64,000 nt of DNA from Solidesulfovibrio carbinolicus (GTDB taxonomy: Bacteria > Desulfobacterota > Desulfovibrionia > Desulfovibrionales > Desulfovibrionaceae). Position 1 is the stretch's first letter. Every line of letters starts with the position of its first letter. Of the stretch, positions 47,490-58,330 are shown piece by piece. The stretch lies in assembly GCF_004135975.1 (NCBI RefSeq), contig NZ_CP026538.1:2418001-2482000 (forward strand), in the 5' to 3' direction. The notes below the pieces were generated by a model that ran no database searches, was not told where the DNA came from, and worked only from the letters and a program-made list of their open reading frames with translations. Position numbers and translations under genes: made by a program.

Positions 47490-48098
47490 TTAGGAACCCG
47501 GCTTCGCCTCAAGTTCTTCCTGAGCGGTTTTCCGCGTCTCGGGGTCGGTTTTGGGCGAAGCAATGACGGCGGAAAGCATCTGTCTGGCCTTGGCTTCGTC
47601 CTTGTAGGCGTATTTGTAGAGCAGGCCCAGGTTGAAGCGGGCCCGGAAGTCCTCGGCGTCCTTGGCCAGGATGGCTTCGAAAGCCGCCTTGGCCCCGTCG
47701 AGGTCCTGCATGTTGTAGCGCACCACGCCCAGGGCGTTTAAGACGTCGGGATCGTCAGGACGGACCTTTGCAACTTTGTCGAGAAAGGTCTTGGCCCGGT
47801 CAAAGGAACCCATGGCCATGAAGCGTTCGGCCATGGCCATTTGCAGACCAGGATCGTCGGGATTTTCCTGAAGCTTCTGCATGAGTTCCATGACCTCACG
47901 CATGGGGCCGTTCATGGCTTGGTCCATGCCCCCGGGCATCCCCTGCCCCATGCCGCCGCCTTTTTTCTGGTGGACCTCAAGGGTCGGCCGTTCCAGGCGG
48001 TAGATGAAGGAGGCGGCGAAGATGATCACCAGGCAAAAGCCCATGAAGGCCAGGACCATGCGGCCCGAAGCGTTGGGGCCGTGTTCAGTTGTCGTCAT
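47490..48098 (-). CDS. TPR protein of the cytochrome c maturation operon (CcmI/CcmH-like role)
   Basis: The product has 202 residues: one N-terminal membrane span (about 14-33), a Met/Gly-rich stretch (KKGGGMGQGMPGGMDQAMNG), then three TPR repeats (NPDDPGLQMAMAERFMAMGS, RPDDPDVLNALGVVRYNMQD, DAEDFRARFNLGLLYKYAYK). Its place as last gene of the ccm operon and the anchor-plus-TPR layout suggest it escorts apocytochromes as CcmI does, although no CcmH is encoded with it. Its ATG overlaps the ccmD end by 14 bases. Confidence 0.82.
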   Translation of the reverse strand: MTTTEHGPNASGRMVLAFMGFCLVIIFAASFIYRLERPTLEVHQKKGGGMGQGMPGGMDQAMNGPMREVMELMQKLQENPDDPGLQMAMAERFMAMGSFDRAKTFLDKVAKVRPDDPDVLNALGVVRYNMQDLDGAKAAFEAILAKDAEDFRARFNLGLLYKYAYKDEAKARQMLSAVIASPKTDPETRKTAQEELEAKPGS

Positions 48099-48225
48099 TT
48101 AAAATCTCCAGGCGTGACAGACGCCGTTTGAGACGCTGTTGGGAAGTTGCCAGAAAAGCCACGTAGCAGCCGAGACCAACCCAGACCAGGACGTTGGCCG
48201 CGAACAGGTAGACTTCCTTCCCCAT
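48085..48225 (-). CDS. ccmD: CcmD-like small membrane protein
   Basis: A 46-residue protein beginning MGKEVYLFAANVLVWVGLGC, with one hydrophobic helix (about 5-27) and a strongly basic segment after it (QQRLKRRLSRLE), exactly the CcmD pattern. CcmD helps release holo-CcmE from the CcmABC complex. It begins three bases after the ccmC stop and ends inside the TPR gene (14-base overlap). Below common ORF length cut-offs, so easily missed. Confidence 0.85.
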   Translation of the reverse strand: MGKEVYLFAANVLVWVGLGCYVAFLATSQQRLKRRLSRLEILNDDN

Positions 48226-48228
48226 GGC

Positions 48229-48897
48229 TTAATTCCTTATGGAACCGTGGCGCATAAGGGCCGTGACGGCCGCGCCGGTTTCGAGTTGTCGGGTGCGAAA
48301 GGCGAGCAAGGCCAACCAGAGAAGGCCCATGGCCACAAGGTTGGCCACGACGGCCAGCCACATTTCGGGTTCCATGCCGCCGCCCTGGGAGCCCAGGACC
48401 GAAGGATGGATGCTGCGCCAGTAGCGGGCCGAAATAAAGACCAGCGGCACATCGAGAAAGGCCACCACGCCAAGGACGGCCAGGACCGTGTCCTGGCGCT
48501 GGCCGCCGATGTCCGAGGCTCGCAGCAGCAGATAGGCGGCATAGACGAACCACATGACAAGCGTGGTGGTGAGCCGGGGGTCCCAGGTCCACCAGACGTT
48601 CCAGATGGGCCGGGCCCAGCACATGCCGGTTATAAGAGCCAGTCCGGAAAAGAGCACGCCAAGTTCCGCCGCCGCGCCGGCCAGCCGGGAATAGGCGTCC
48701 CGACGTTTGGCCAGATAGAGGATGGAGGCGACGAAGTTGACGAAAAAGCTCACCGTGGACCACCAGGCCAGGGGCATGTGGGTGTAGAAGATCTTTTGCA
48801 CCACGCCCATGGATTCCTCTACTGGGGCGTAGAACCAGATCAGGTACTGGGCGATGATCGAAGCGGCCGCGAAGGCCAGGGCGCACAGGCGGATCAT
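48229..48897 (-). CDS. ccmC: Heme exporter / cytochrome c maturation protein CcmC
   Basis: An inner-membrane protein of 222 residues with six spans. The tryptophan-rich heme-handling WWD motif NVWWTWDPRLTTTLVMW lies near 100-116, with flanking His residues (TYH-like FYTHMPLAWW near 38 and RSIHPSVLG near 160) that ligate heme. CcmC attaches heme to CcmE. It lies five bases after ccmB and three before ccmD. Confidence 0.95.
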   Translation of the reverse strand: MIRLCALAFAAASIIAQYLIWFYAPVEESMGVVQKIFYTHMPLAWWSTVSFFVNFVASILYLAKRRDAYSRLAGAAAELGVLFSGLALITGMCWARPIWNVWWTWDPRLTTTLVMWFVYAAYLLLRASDIGGQRQDTVLAVLGVVAFLDVPLVFISARYWRSIHPSVLGSQGGGMEPEMWLAVVANLVAMGLLWLALLAFRTRQLETGAAVTALMRHGSIRN

Positions 48898-48902
48898 GCG
48901 GG

Positions 48903-49580
48903 CTATTCCTCGCCGGTATAGAGAAAAGGAAAAAGGACCAGGGCGGCGGCGGTGAAAACGGCGTCAAAGGCGACCACCGTTCCGGTCCAGGCCCCCACGG
49001 CCTCCAGGCCCCGGCCCGAGATGACGGTTTCCAGAAGCCGGATTCCAGCCAGAAGCGCCGGCACAAGCAGCGGGAACAGGATCACGGTCAAAAGCGACTC
49101 CCGCGACGACTTCCCCACCGACAAGGCTCCCAAAAGCGAACCCAGGGCGCAAAGCCCCCAGTCCACGGCCGCGACCACGGCCAGGCCCATGAGCGGCGAA
49201 CCAGCCACGGTCTGGCCGAGAAAGGCGACCGCCGCAGGGGCGAATACCATCTGACAGCAAAAAAGCAACACCCAGCCGGACAGCGCCTTGCCCAGCCACA
49301 CGGCCTGGGCCGGGGCCGGTGACAAGAGCAGCCCCAGGCGCGCCCCCTCGGCCTCTTCCAGGCCGTAGAGGAAGTTAAAGATCAGCACCTGTCCAAAGGC
49401 CGTGGCCAGCCAGAAAACTGCGGCGGCGGCCAAGGGCGGCGACAGTTCGCCCGGTTCCCGGGACAGGCTCATGATGAAGATGAGGAGCAGGCCCAAAAGC
49501 ACGGTCTGGACCAGCCCCTGGGCCCCGGACAGGGCCAGGGACAGGTCCTTGCGGGCGATGGCCAGGGCGGCTTTCAGCAT
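48903..49580 (-). CDS. ccmB: Heme exporter protein CcmB
   Basis: A 225-residue membrane protein with six spans, beginning KAALAIARKDLSLALSG and including FNFLYGLEEAEGARLGLLLS, recognisable CcmB features. It forms the membrane part of the CcmAB ATPase that drives release of heme-loaded CcmE. Its start overlaps the ccmA end by seven bases. Confidence 0.93.
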   Translation of the reverse strand: MLKAALAIARKDLSLALSGAQGLVQTVLLGLLLIFIMSLSREPGELSPPLAAAAVFWLATAFGQVLIFNFLYGLEEAEGARLGLLLSPAPAQAVWLGKALSGWVLLFCCQMVFAPAAVAFLGQTVAGSPLMGLAVVAAVDWGLCALGSLLGALSVGKSSRESLLTVILFPLLVPALLAGIRLLETVISGRGLEAVGAWTGTVVAFDAVFTAAALVLFPFLYTGEE

Positions 49581-50245
49581 ACGCCCTCCCCGGCCAGGGC
49601 GGCGGCGTCAAAACCGGCGGCCGGGCCGTCGTAGGCGACGCGGTGGCCGTCAATACGCACCACCCGGTCGCAGGCGGCCAGATCGGCGGCGATGTTGTGG
49701 CTCACCCAGGCCACCGAAGCCCCGGCGTCGGCCACGGCCCGAATCTCCCGGCGCAGCCACACGGCCGAGGCCGGGTCCAGGCCCGAGGCCGGCTCGTCGA
49801 GCAGCAGCAGCCTGGGCGCGGTCAAAAACACCCGGGCCAGGCTCAGGCGCTGGGACATGCCCCGGGAGAACACCCCAGCCTCCTCGTCGGCAAAGCCGAC
49901 CAACCCCACGCGCGATAGCACGGCCGTGACGGCCGCGTCGTCGCGGGGCTGGCCGAACATGGACTGCCAAAAAGCCAGATTGGCCCGGGCCGTGAGCTTG
50001 GGGTAAATGAGCGTGCGATGGCCGAGGTAGCCGATGCCGCCGGACGGCAGTTCGGTTTCCACCTCGCCCTCGCTTGGCGGCAACAGCCCGGCGACAAGGC
50101 GCAACAGCGTGGACTTGCCCGCGCCGTTGGGGCCGACCACCAGCGTCACCTGGCCCGGGACCAATTCCAGGTCGATGTTTTTCAGCACCGCGCGTTCGCC
50201 GTAAAAACGGCAGACCCGGCGCAGGCGGACAAGGACTTCGGCCAT
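49574..50245 (-). CDS. ccmA: Heme exporter ATPase CcmA
   Basis: An ABC ATPase of 223 residues: Walker A GPNGAGKST (about 37), signature FSRGMSQRLSLAR (about 128-140, the SRGM variant typical of CcmA), Walker B LLLLDEPASGLDP. With CcmB and CcmC it cycles CcmE. I start at ATG 50245, the usual MAEV-type N-terminus; the longer frame upstream runs into ccmF and is unlikely. Confidence 0.93.
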   Translation of the reverse strand: MAEVLVRLRRVCRFYGERAVLKNIDLELVPGQVTLVVGPNGAGKSTLLRLVAGLLPPSEGEVETELPSGGIGYLGHRTLIYPKLTARANLAFWQSMFGQPRDDAAVTAVLSRVGLVGFADEEAGVFSRGMSQRLSLARVFLTAPRLLLLDEPASGLDPASAVWLRREIRAVADAGASVAWVSHNIAADLAACDRVVRIDGHRVAYDGPAAGFDAAALAGEGVC

Positions 50246-50261
50246 GAGCTGCAATACCGCC

Positions 50262-52154
<1,893 letters not shown>

Positions 52155-52343
52155 GAAAACTCCTCTATAGGGTCCCCGGGGACGACGGCGGCACAGACAC
52201 AGGGCGTCGAGCCGACAACGCCAGGGGATGGCAAGCGGTTTCGCGGCAATTGAGCATGGGACGGTCGCGCGTCGCCGCCAAGGCGGCAGGCGCTCGGGGC
52301 GGCCCTGCGGCCGGCTTCGCGGACCCGTGGCCGGGGCTGTGGG

Positions 52344-52757
52344 TTAGCCTCGGTTTTCCTTCTGGTACTTGGAGGGACACTTGGTCATGAGCGTGCTGGC
52401 CGCGAAAGCCCCGGAAGCGGGATTGACGCCACCTTCCACGATGACCTCGACGCCGGGCTTGAAGGTGTCGGGCACCACGCCCTTGAAATCGACACGAATG
52501 GTCTTGGCGGTCTGTTCCTTGTCCAGCAGCGTGAAACTGACGCCCAGGGCGTCGGCCGGCCGGTCAATGCCCTCATCGGCCACGGTGCCGAAAAGCCGAG
52601 CCTTGGACAGCTCCTTGGGCGGCATGGCCAACGCTTCGGAGACATTGAGGAAATAGGCGGTGTTCTCACCCAGGCCGGAATACAGCAGATAGCCCAGGCC
52701 CCCGAGAAACAGGGCCAAGGCCACGAGATACATGGGAGTGTTCTTCTTTTTCGCCAT
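52344..52757 (-). CDS. ccmE: Cytochrome c maturation heme chaperone CcmE, Cys variant
   Basis: The product has 137 residues. One N-terminal membrane span (about 8-28) is followed by the periplasmic OB-fold beta-barrel (LFGTVADEGIDRP, VSFTLLDKEQTAKTIRVDFK, VPDTFKPGVEVIVEGG). In canonical CcmE a histidine in HxxxY binds heme covalently; here it reads C127-PSK-Y131, the CxxxY form described for Desulfovibrio and some archaea. It is the first ccm gene, 23 bases after the CNNM-type gene. Confidence 0.93.
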   Translation of the reverse strand: MAKKKNTPMYLVALALFLGGLGYLLYSGLGENTAYFLNVSEALAMPPKELSKARLFGTVADEGIDRPADALGVSFTLLDKEQTAKTIRVDFKGVVPDTFKPGVEVIVEGGVNPASGAFAASTLMTKCPSKYQKENRG

Positions 52758-52780
52758 GGCAAAACCCGATAGGTTGAAGA

Positions 52781-53842
52781 TTAGGACGGCATCGCATCGT
52801 CCCGGGCGCGCTGGCGCAAAAGCGCCTCACGTCGGGTCCGGGCCAGTTCGCGCATGTCCGCCACCTGGTCGGTTTCGTCAATGATTTCCTTCCCCAATAT
52901 CTCTTCCAAGACATCTTCCAAGGTGATGACGCCGGATACGCCCCCGTATTCGTCCAGCACCACGAAAAGATGCATACGCGATTCCAGGAATTTTACCAAC
53001 ACCCGGTCCAGGGTCATGGTGTCGAGCACGAAGCGTACAGGCTTGGCCAGGTCGGACAAGCGCTTGTCGTCCTGATCGTTGGCCAGGGCTTCGAGGACCT
53101 CGCGTCGGTAGACGATGCCGACGATGTTTTCCGGATCGTCGGCGGCGTGGACCGGGATGCGGCTGTGGGGCCACACGCCCTTGCCCTGCCCCCGGGTCTC
53201 GGCCACGGTCATCTCGGCCGGCAGGGAAAAAACCACCGTGCGCGGCGTCATGGCGCCGCTGGCGGTCTTGCGGTCCAGGGACAGGATGTTGGTGATGGAG
53301 AGTTCCTCCAGGGGATTAATTATCCCCTCGCGCCGGGTCAGGCTCACCACGGCGCGCAGGTCCTCTTCCGAGGACACCGGGTTCTTGCGGCGGCCGGACA
53401 CCAGCCTGGCAAGGAACCCGCCGGCCCAGATGATAGGCAAAAGGGCCAGGATCAGCATTTTCATGGGCCGGGCGATGAAGGCCGAAACCGGCCGACAGTA
53501 GGCCACGCCCACGGTTTTGGGGAGGATCTCGCCGAAAATGAGGATGACGACGGTAAAGATGGCGGTGAATAGCCAGAGATCTTCGGCGCCGAACACGGAG
53601 GCGGCCGCCGCGCCGGCCACGGCCGCGCCGGCGGTGTTGGCGATGGTGTTGAGCGTCAGGACGGCGGTGATGGGTTTTTCAATGTTGCTGCGCAGGGCGA
53701 AAAGGAGTTCTCCCGAAGCCCGGCCGCTTTTGCGCAGCCGCTCAATCCAGCTCCAAGGCACGGAATAGAGCGCCGCCTCGCTCATGGAGCAAAACGCCGA
53801 CAGCACGACGGCCAAGCCGACGGCCAAAGCCAGGGTCAACAC
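52781..53842 (-). CDS. CNNM/CorC-type membrane protein with CBS domains
   Basis: The product has 353 residues. The N-terminal DUF21/CNNM membrane domain (about 1-160, four spans, with FGEILPKTVG) is followed by a CBS pair (about 200-325; LDEYGGVSGVITLEDVLEEI is typical). Family members export or sense magnesium, cobalt or other divalent cations. The C-terminal CorC/HlyC domain is short or absent. The start is GTG at 53842 with GGAGG six bases upstream, overlapping a 33-codon ORF. It lies directly before the ccm genes on the same strand. Confidence 0.88.
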   Translation of the reverse strand: MLTLALAVGLAVVLSAFCSMSEAALYSVPWSWIERLRKSGRASGELLFALRSNIEKPITAVLTLNTIANTAGAAVAGAAAASVFGAEDLWLFTAIFTVVILIFGEILPKTVGVAYCRPVSAFIARPMKMLILALLPIIWAGGFLARLVSGRRKNPVSSEEDLRAVVSLTRREGIINPLEELSITNILSLDRKTASGAMTPRTVVFSLPAEMTVAETRGQGKGVWPHSRIPVHAADDPENIVGIVYRREVLEALANDQDDKRLSDLAKPVRFVLDTMTLDRVLVKFLESRMHLFVVLDEYGGVSGVITLEDVLEEILGKEIIDETDQVADMRELARTRREALLRQRARDDAMPS

Positions 53843-53937
53843 GATCCGCCTCCGGTCCCGGGGCGCTTGGCCGGGTCGGCGTTGGCGGGTTCGGAAGCAT
53901 CGGCGTCAGGAGATGACGAAGAAGTGTCGTGTTCCAT
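53836..53937 (-). CDS. Possible small ORF (33 residues) before the CNNM gene
   Basis: An ATG at 53937 opens 33 codons rich in Ser, Asp, Ala and Pro that end in TGA overlapping the GTG start of the CNNM gene. A GGAG lies about 14 bases before the ATG, which is far. The peptide has no fold-like features. It could be a leader or simply chance; I list it because of the overlap. Confidence 0.25.
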   Translation of the reverse strand: MEHDTSSSSPDADASEPANADPAKRPGTGGGSC

Positions 53938-54032
53938 GGAAAAAGACAAAACTCCAGGCGGATTGTCCGCGATAGATTGGGTCTTCAATCCCTTATACGA
54001 ACTCACGCGCCGGTGTAAAGGCCACTGGTCCG

Positions 54033-55241
54033 TTATTCCTTGATGGCAGCCGTGTCGTTTTTGATCCGAAACCCGCCCTTGAGCGGCGGAATGATGTAGC
54101 GTTCCGTGAACTCCTCAATGACCATGTCCGGTTTCTCACGCTCAATAAGCGCCTTGTCGAAAAAGCGCAGCTCCATTTCGGACTGGGGCTTGAGCCAGAC
54201 ATACAGCGCCTTGCTGAAGGATTCGGCCATAAACGGCAGCAGCTCCCACCAGAAGGAATCGTGGAAGATGACGGCCGTGGGCAGCTTGGCGTTGCCGGTG
54301 AACGAATACTGCGGCACTTCGAAATAGTGCGGATCAACCGGGCCGTCGTAGGACGCGCCCCGGGCCTTGTACCATTCCTTGTTGAAAAGCAACACCCGAT
54401 CTTCCTTCAAATAATCGGACAGCCCCATCATGAAGGCCAGGTCGCCGGCCATCCAGGCGTACTGTTCCACCCGGAACTGTTCACGCGGCAAGGGTTTGAC
54501 CTCCGGAAAATCCCGAACAACGGGTCCCATGATCTGCCGGTAGGCGGCGTAAGCGCCGAAAGCGTTCCAGTGGCTGTCGGTCATGTAAAAGACGTTATGC
54601 TGTTTTTTTTCTTCAAGCAAAGCCGACGTGACGTCGATGATTTCGACATGCCCCTTGGCCCGCACGGCTTCCACGAACTGTTCGCGGTGGCTTTTCGGCC
54701 GCACCGGACGCAAGGCCTCGGGCAACATCTCGGGATAAACGGAATTCTTGTTGGGGGCCAGGATCACCAGATAGCGGATGCCGCGTTCCTCCAGCCACTG
54801 GCGGCGATGCTCCAGTTCCGTGGCCAGCAGGTCCACCGAAGCGGCAGGCAGATCCTCGGGGGAACGGGCGTCCTCAATCACATTGCGAAACGCCCCGTCC
54901 TGGGCTAGAAACAGCCAATGCTCCCTGCCGGCCATGACCTTGGAGGACGGCGTGGTGGACGCCAGAACAAAGGTGTCCATGTAGCTGTTCCAGCTGATGA
55001 GCAGGCCGCGCAGGTTGTAGCGACGGTCGAGATAGCCCCGGCGCAGGGCATTGAACCAGCGGCCCCAGGTGGCGGGATCGGCGCTGACCGACGGCAAGGG
55101 CGCGGTATCGGTCTCGGCGATGGTGCCCTTGGGCGCTAAGGCGAAATACCTGTCCGCCGTCGGCAGCACCAGCATGGTCAGAAACAGGCACGAGGCCAGG
55201 CAGGCGATAACGCGGCAAAAAAAAGAAGATCGGCTTTGCAA
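54033..55241 (-). CDS. AlgJ/AlgX-like SGNH protein (O-acetylation type)
   Basis: About 402 residues. After an N-terminal membrane anchor (about 7-30) comes the ALGX/DHHW domain: REHWLFLAQDG (about 105), YLVILAPNKNSVYPEMLP (about 155), the Asp-His dyad TDSHWNAFGAYAAY (about 220) and the Ser motif FHDSFWWELLPF (about 325). Such proteins acetylate exopolysaccharides in the periplasm; no alg or MBOAT gene is nearby to confirm the substrate. No ATG gives the anchor; TTG 55241 is my choice and ATG 55175, inside the anchor, is the alternative. nadD is upstream. Confidence 0.75.
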   Translation of the reverse strand: MQSRSSFFCRVIACLASCLFLTMLVLPTADRYFALAPKGTIAETDTAPLPSVSADPATWGRWFNALRRGYLDRRYNLRGLLISWNSYMDTFVLASTTPSSKVMAGREHWLFLAQDGAFRNVIEDARSPEDLPAASVDLLATELEHRRQWLEERGIRYLVILAPNKNSVYPEMLPEALRPVRPKSHREQFVEAVRAKGHVEIIDVTSALLEEKKQHNVFYMTDSHWNAFGAYAAYRQIMGPVVRDFPEVKPLPREQFRVEQYAWMAGDLAFMMGLSDYLKEDRVLLFNKEWYKARGASYDGPVDPHYFEVPQYSFTGNAKLPTAVIFHDSFWWELLPFMAESFSKALYVWLKPQSEMELRFFDKALIEREKPDMVIEEFTERYIIPPLKGGFRIKNDTAAIKE

Positions 55242-55257
55242 GGCGTGCGTCCGTACG

Positions 55258-55941
55258 TCAGGCCGATACGGCGCGGCCCCAGGCGGTCCGCAGCGTCTCG
55301 GCGTTGGTGAGAAGTTGGGACAAGACGGCCTGGCAGACCAGTCCGTCGATGCGACGGCCGGACCGCCAGCGGGCCCGGATGTCCGAGGCGCTGACGTCAA
55401 GCCGGGTGATGGGCACAAAACGGGCGGCGTGGCCGCCGGGCAGCGTCCAGACGGCCGGATCGGCCGTGGGCGTGGCCCCCATGCCCTGGGCATGGGTGGT
55501 CAGAAATGCCGTGAAAGCCTCGATCCCCTGCCCTTCCCGGGAATGGACGGCCAGATCGGCCAGTCGGCCCAGGCCCAGGCCGTCTTTCCAGGAAGGCAGG
55601 CAGAGCAGGTCGCCCAGGCCGAGGATAAAGCAGAAATCCTGCCCCGGACGCGAAGCGGCCAGCTCGGCCAAAGTGTCGCAGGTGTAGGACGGCCCGGGCC
55701 GGTCGGCTTCTAGAAGATTGACGGAAAACCCCGGGATGCCGGCCACGGCGGCCCGACACAGGGAGGCGCGCAGCTCGAAATCCAGCAGCTTGCCGCCGAG
55801 CTTATGGGGCGGCCGGGCGGAAGGAATAAATTCCACGGCGGAAAGCCCCAAGGCCTCGGCCACCTCAATGGCGGCCCGGACATGGGCGACGTGGACGGGA
55901 TTAAACGTCCCGCCGAAAATGCCGATCCTGGCCCCGGACAT
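55258..55941 (-). CDS. nadD: Nicotinate-nucleotide adenylyltransferase
   Basis: NadD transfers AMP to nicotinate mononucleotide in NAD synthesis. The product has 227 residues. The nucleotidyltransferase loop GIFGGTFNPVHVAHV lies at 7-21, FIPSARPPHK near 38-47, and the C-terminal TRLDVSASDIRARWRSGR corresponds to the ISxTxIR signature. It starts nine bases after the proA stop. Confidence 0.95.
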   Translation of the reverse strand: MSGARIGIFGGTFNPVHVAHVRAAIEVAEALGLSAVEFIPSARPPHKLGGKLLDFELRASLCRAAVAGIPGFSVNLLEADRPGPSYTCDTLAELAASRPGQDFCFILGLGDLLCLPSWKDGLGLGRLADLAVHSREGQGIEAFTAFLTTHAQGMGATPTADPAVWTLPGGHAARFVPITRLDVSASDIRARWRSGRRIDGLVCQAVLSQLLTNAETLRTAWGRAVSA

Positions 55942-55950
55942 GCCGCTTCG

Positions 55951-57210
55951 CTAGCCCCGCACCTGCCCCTGGCCGAGCACCACGAACTTGGCGCTGGTCA
56001 GTTCCACCAGCCCCATGGGACCGTAGGAATGGAGCTTTGAGGTGGAGATGCCGATCTCCGCGCCCAAGCCAAGTTCGCCGCCGTCGTTGAACCGCGTGGA
56101 GCAGTTGACGCCGACCATGGAGGCGTCGGCCCGACGCAGGAAATCCATGGCCCGGTCATGGTTCTCGGTGAGAATGACTTCGGTGTGTCCGGAACCGTAG
56201 CGGTGGATGTGGGTGAGCGCCTCGTTAAGGGAGTCAACGACCTTGACGGCCAAAATGAGGTCATGGAACTCGTGGCCGAAATCCTCGGGCGCGGCCGGCC
56301 CAGCCCCTTCGCCCAGAAGCGGCTGGGCGCGCGGGCAGGCCCGCATGGTCACGCCGGCCCGGCGCAAGGCGTCGCCAATGCGGGGCAAGAAGGTCGGCGC
56401 GGCATCGGCATGGACGAGCAGGCACTCCAGGGCGTTGCACACCCCCGGGCGCTGGGCCTTGGCGTTGACCACGATGGTCTCGGCCCGGGCCTCGTCGGCT
56501 CCGCTGTCGATGTAAGCGTGGCACACGCCCTTGTAATGCTTGAGCACGGGCATGGTGGCCTGGGAGACCACGGCCCGGATGAGCCCTTCCCCGCCGCGCG
56601 GGATCATGACGTCAATGAGTTCGTCGAGCTTGCACAGGGCGGCCACGGCGGCCCGGTCGGCCGTGGGCACGAGCTGGGCGGCGTCGGCCGGCAGGTCCGA
56701 AGTCTCAAGGGCTTCACGCAACAGCCCGGCCAGAGCCAGGTTGGAGGCCAGGGCTTCGGAACCGCCCTTTAAAATGACGGCGTTGCCGGCCTTGAGGCAC
56801 AGGATGGCGGCGTCAATGGTGACGTTGGGCCGGGATTCGTAGATCATGCAGATAACGCCCAAGGGCACGCGCATGCGCCCGACGAGCAAGCCGTTTGGCC
56901 GGGGCCGCATGGACTCGATGGCCCCCACGGGGTCCGGCAGGGCGATGATCTCGCGGCAGGCCTTGGCCATGCCGTCCATGACCGCCGGGGTAAGCGTCAG
57001 GCGGTCCAGGCGCGGGGCGTCCAGGCCGGCCGCGCGCGCTTTTTCGAGGTCAGCGGCGTTGGCGGCAAGCACCCCCTCGCGGCGGGTTTCCAGCAGCTCG
57101 GCCAGCCTGGCCAAAAAGGCGTCCTTGGCCGCGCCGGAAGCGGCGGCCATGGCCCGGGACGCTTCCTTGGCCTTTCGGGCCATGACTTCCATGTCGGCGG
57201 CAACGCTCAT
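55951..57210 (-). CDS. proA: Gamma-glutamyl phosphate reductase
   Basis: ProA is the NADPH-dependent enzyme reducing gamma-glutamyl phosphate to the semialdehyde in proline synthesis. The product has 419 residues with the aldehyde dehydrogenase fold. The catalytic Cys is in GVCNALECLLVH (about 253), with VPLGVICMIYESRPNV near 110 and the C-terminal YGPMGLVELTS. GGAGG lies five bases before ATG 57210, which rules out the slightly longer frame. proB is not in the window. Confidence 0.96.
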   Translation of the reverse strand: MSVAADMEVMARKAKEASRAMAAASGAAKDAFLARLAELLETRREGVLAANAADLEKARAAGLDAPRLDRLTLTPAVMDGMAKACREIIALPDPVGAIESMRPRPNGLLVGRMRVPLGVICMIYESRPNVTIDAAILCLKAGNAVILKGGSEALASNLALAGLLREALETSDLPADAAQLVPTADRAAVAALCKLDELIDVMIPRGGEGLIRAVVSQATMPVLKHYKGVCHAYIDSGADEARAETIVVNAKAQRPGVCNALECLLVHADAAPTFLPRIGDALRRAGVTMRACPRAQPLLGEGAGPAAPEDFGHEFHDLILAVKVVDSLNEALTHIHRYGSGHTEVILTENHDRAMDFLRRADASMVGVNCSTRFNDGGELGLGAEIGISTSKLHSYGPMGLVELTSAKFVVLGQGQVRG

Positions 57211-57267
57211 GAGAACCTCCAGGATAGGGCGCAAAAAGTAGGCTGATAGCCCCTTGGCCCCGGAAAG

Positions 57268-57963
57268 TCAAAGCGCCTTTGCCGCCAGCGACACGCCGGC
57301 CACAATGTTGCCGCTACGGGTTTTGACCGGCGCAAAGACGGCCTGGACCACGCCAAAGCCCGCTTGCGACAAAAGCCCTTCAAGCTCTCCAAACGTGAAG
57401 TGGTGGGCCTGATACAGCACGACCCCACCCTCGCGCACCAGGAAGCTTCCGGCCTCGCCGGTTTCGGCCAGACCGGCCTCGTACCGGGCTCGGTAATACG
57501 GCAGATCGGGATTGCGCAGAAAATCGCCCAGGCACAAGAGTCCCGTGACCACTCGCCGGGCTTCGGCCAGCACGGCCAACCGGGCCGCCGGCGTCGGCAG
57601 CGTGGTCATGACCGCCTGGAGCACGGCCACGTCAAAGGCGCCGTCGGCAAAGGGCAAGGCGGTCAAGTCCGCCCGGACCACGGCCAGCCCAAGCCCTGCG
57701 GCCAGGGCCAGACTCGGCGGATTGCAGTCGGCCCCGACATGGGACGCCCCAAGCCCGCCCCGGCGCAGTCCGTCCAGGGTCCGGCCCGGGCCGCAGCCCA
57801 AATCAATAATATGGTCGCGCGGGCCAATGCACGCCCGCACTTCCGGGACAAGTTCCAACGAAGACGGCACGGCGGCGGCGGTTTCCCAATACATGAAAGC
57901 ATTATAGCCAAAGCGCCCTGCTCCGCCCAGCGCTTTTACGGCCTTCTCGGCCCATTCCTTCAT
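57268..57963 (-). CDS. Class I SAM-dependent methyltransferase
   Basis: The product has 231 residues. Motif I IDLGCGPGRTLDG lies near 54-66, HVGADCNPPSLALA near 75-88 and FDVAVLQAVMTTLP near 110-123, giving the Rossmann-like SAM fold of the Methyltransf_11/25 type. The acceptor is unknown. The N-terminus contains FGYNAFMYWETAAAVPSSLE, which resembles ubiE-like or small-molecule methyltransferases. I use ATG 57963; the upstream open frame is not supported. It diverges from the outer-membrane protein gene at 58331. Confidence 0.8.
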   Translation of the reverse strand: MKEWAEKAVKALGGAGRFGYNAFMYWETAAAVPSSLELVPEVRACIGPRDHIIDLGCGPGRTLDGLRRGGLGASHVGADCNPPSLALAAGLGLAVVRADLTALPFADGAFDVAVLQAVMTTLPTPAARLAVLAEARRVVTGLLCLGDFLRNPDLPYYRARYEAGLAETGEAGSFLVREGGVVLYQAHHFTFGELEGLLSQAGFGVVQAVFAPVKTRSGNIVAGVSLAAKAL

Positions 57964-58272
57964 TGCCAACAAATTGGTGCGAAACCCGTCCCCTCGGGGA
58001 CAACACGCCGCAGCGCCTGGCGCAGGTTGGCAGTGGAGTCCGGCGTCACTGTCGCAGGATATGCCGGGTGGGCGCACAACGAAACATGCTGTTTGGCGAT
58101 GCAAGGCTTCTGCCCCTGCTCAGGCAAACCGTCTTGCGACGGCGTGTCAACGCGCCGCTTTTGTTTCAGTTTTTTAAAAAAACAAACACCTTTTGTCGGG
58201 GTTTGGTCCCGCCAGGGCAAGGCGACTTATGCCATCTTGCTGAATTTATTAATAATAAAACACATAAACCGT

Positions 58273-58288
58273 TGGCATGACAATTGAA
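58273..58288 (+). promoter_or_regulatory. Candidate sigma-54 promoter of the barrel protein gene
   Basis: TGGCATGACAATTGAA aligns with the -24/-12 consensus TGGCACG-N4-TTGCA over its full spacing, deviating at one -12 base (GA for GC). It lies 43 bases before the ATG at 58331. The 367 bases between the divergent genes (57964-58330) hold no gene; the part next to this site is AT-rich. No enhancer-binding site was identified. Confidence 0.45.
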
Positions 58289-58330
58289 AACCACCTTGCG
58301 TCAATCAATCCGCCCTACAGGGAGAAGGCT

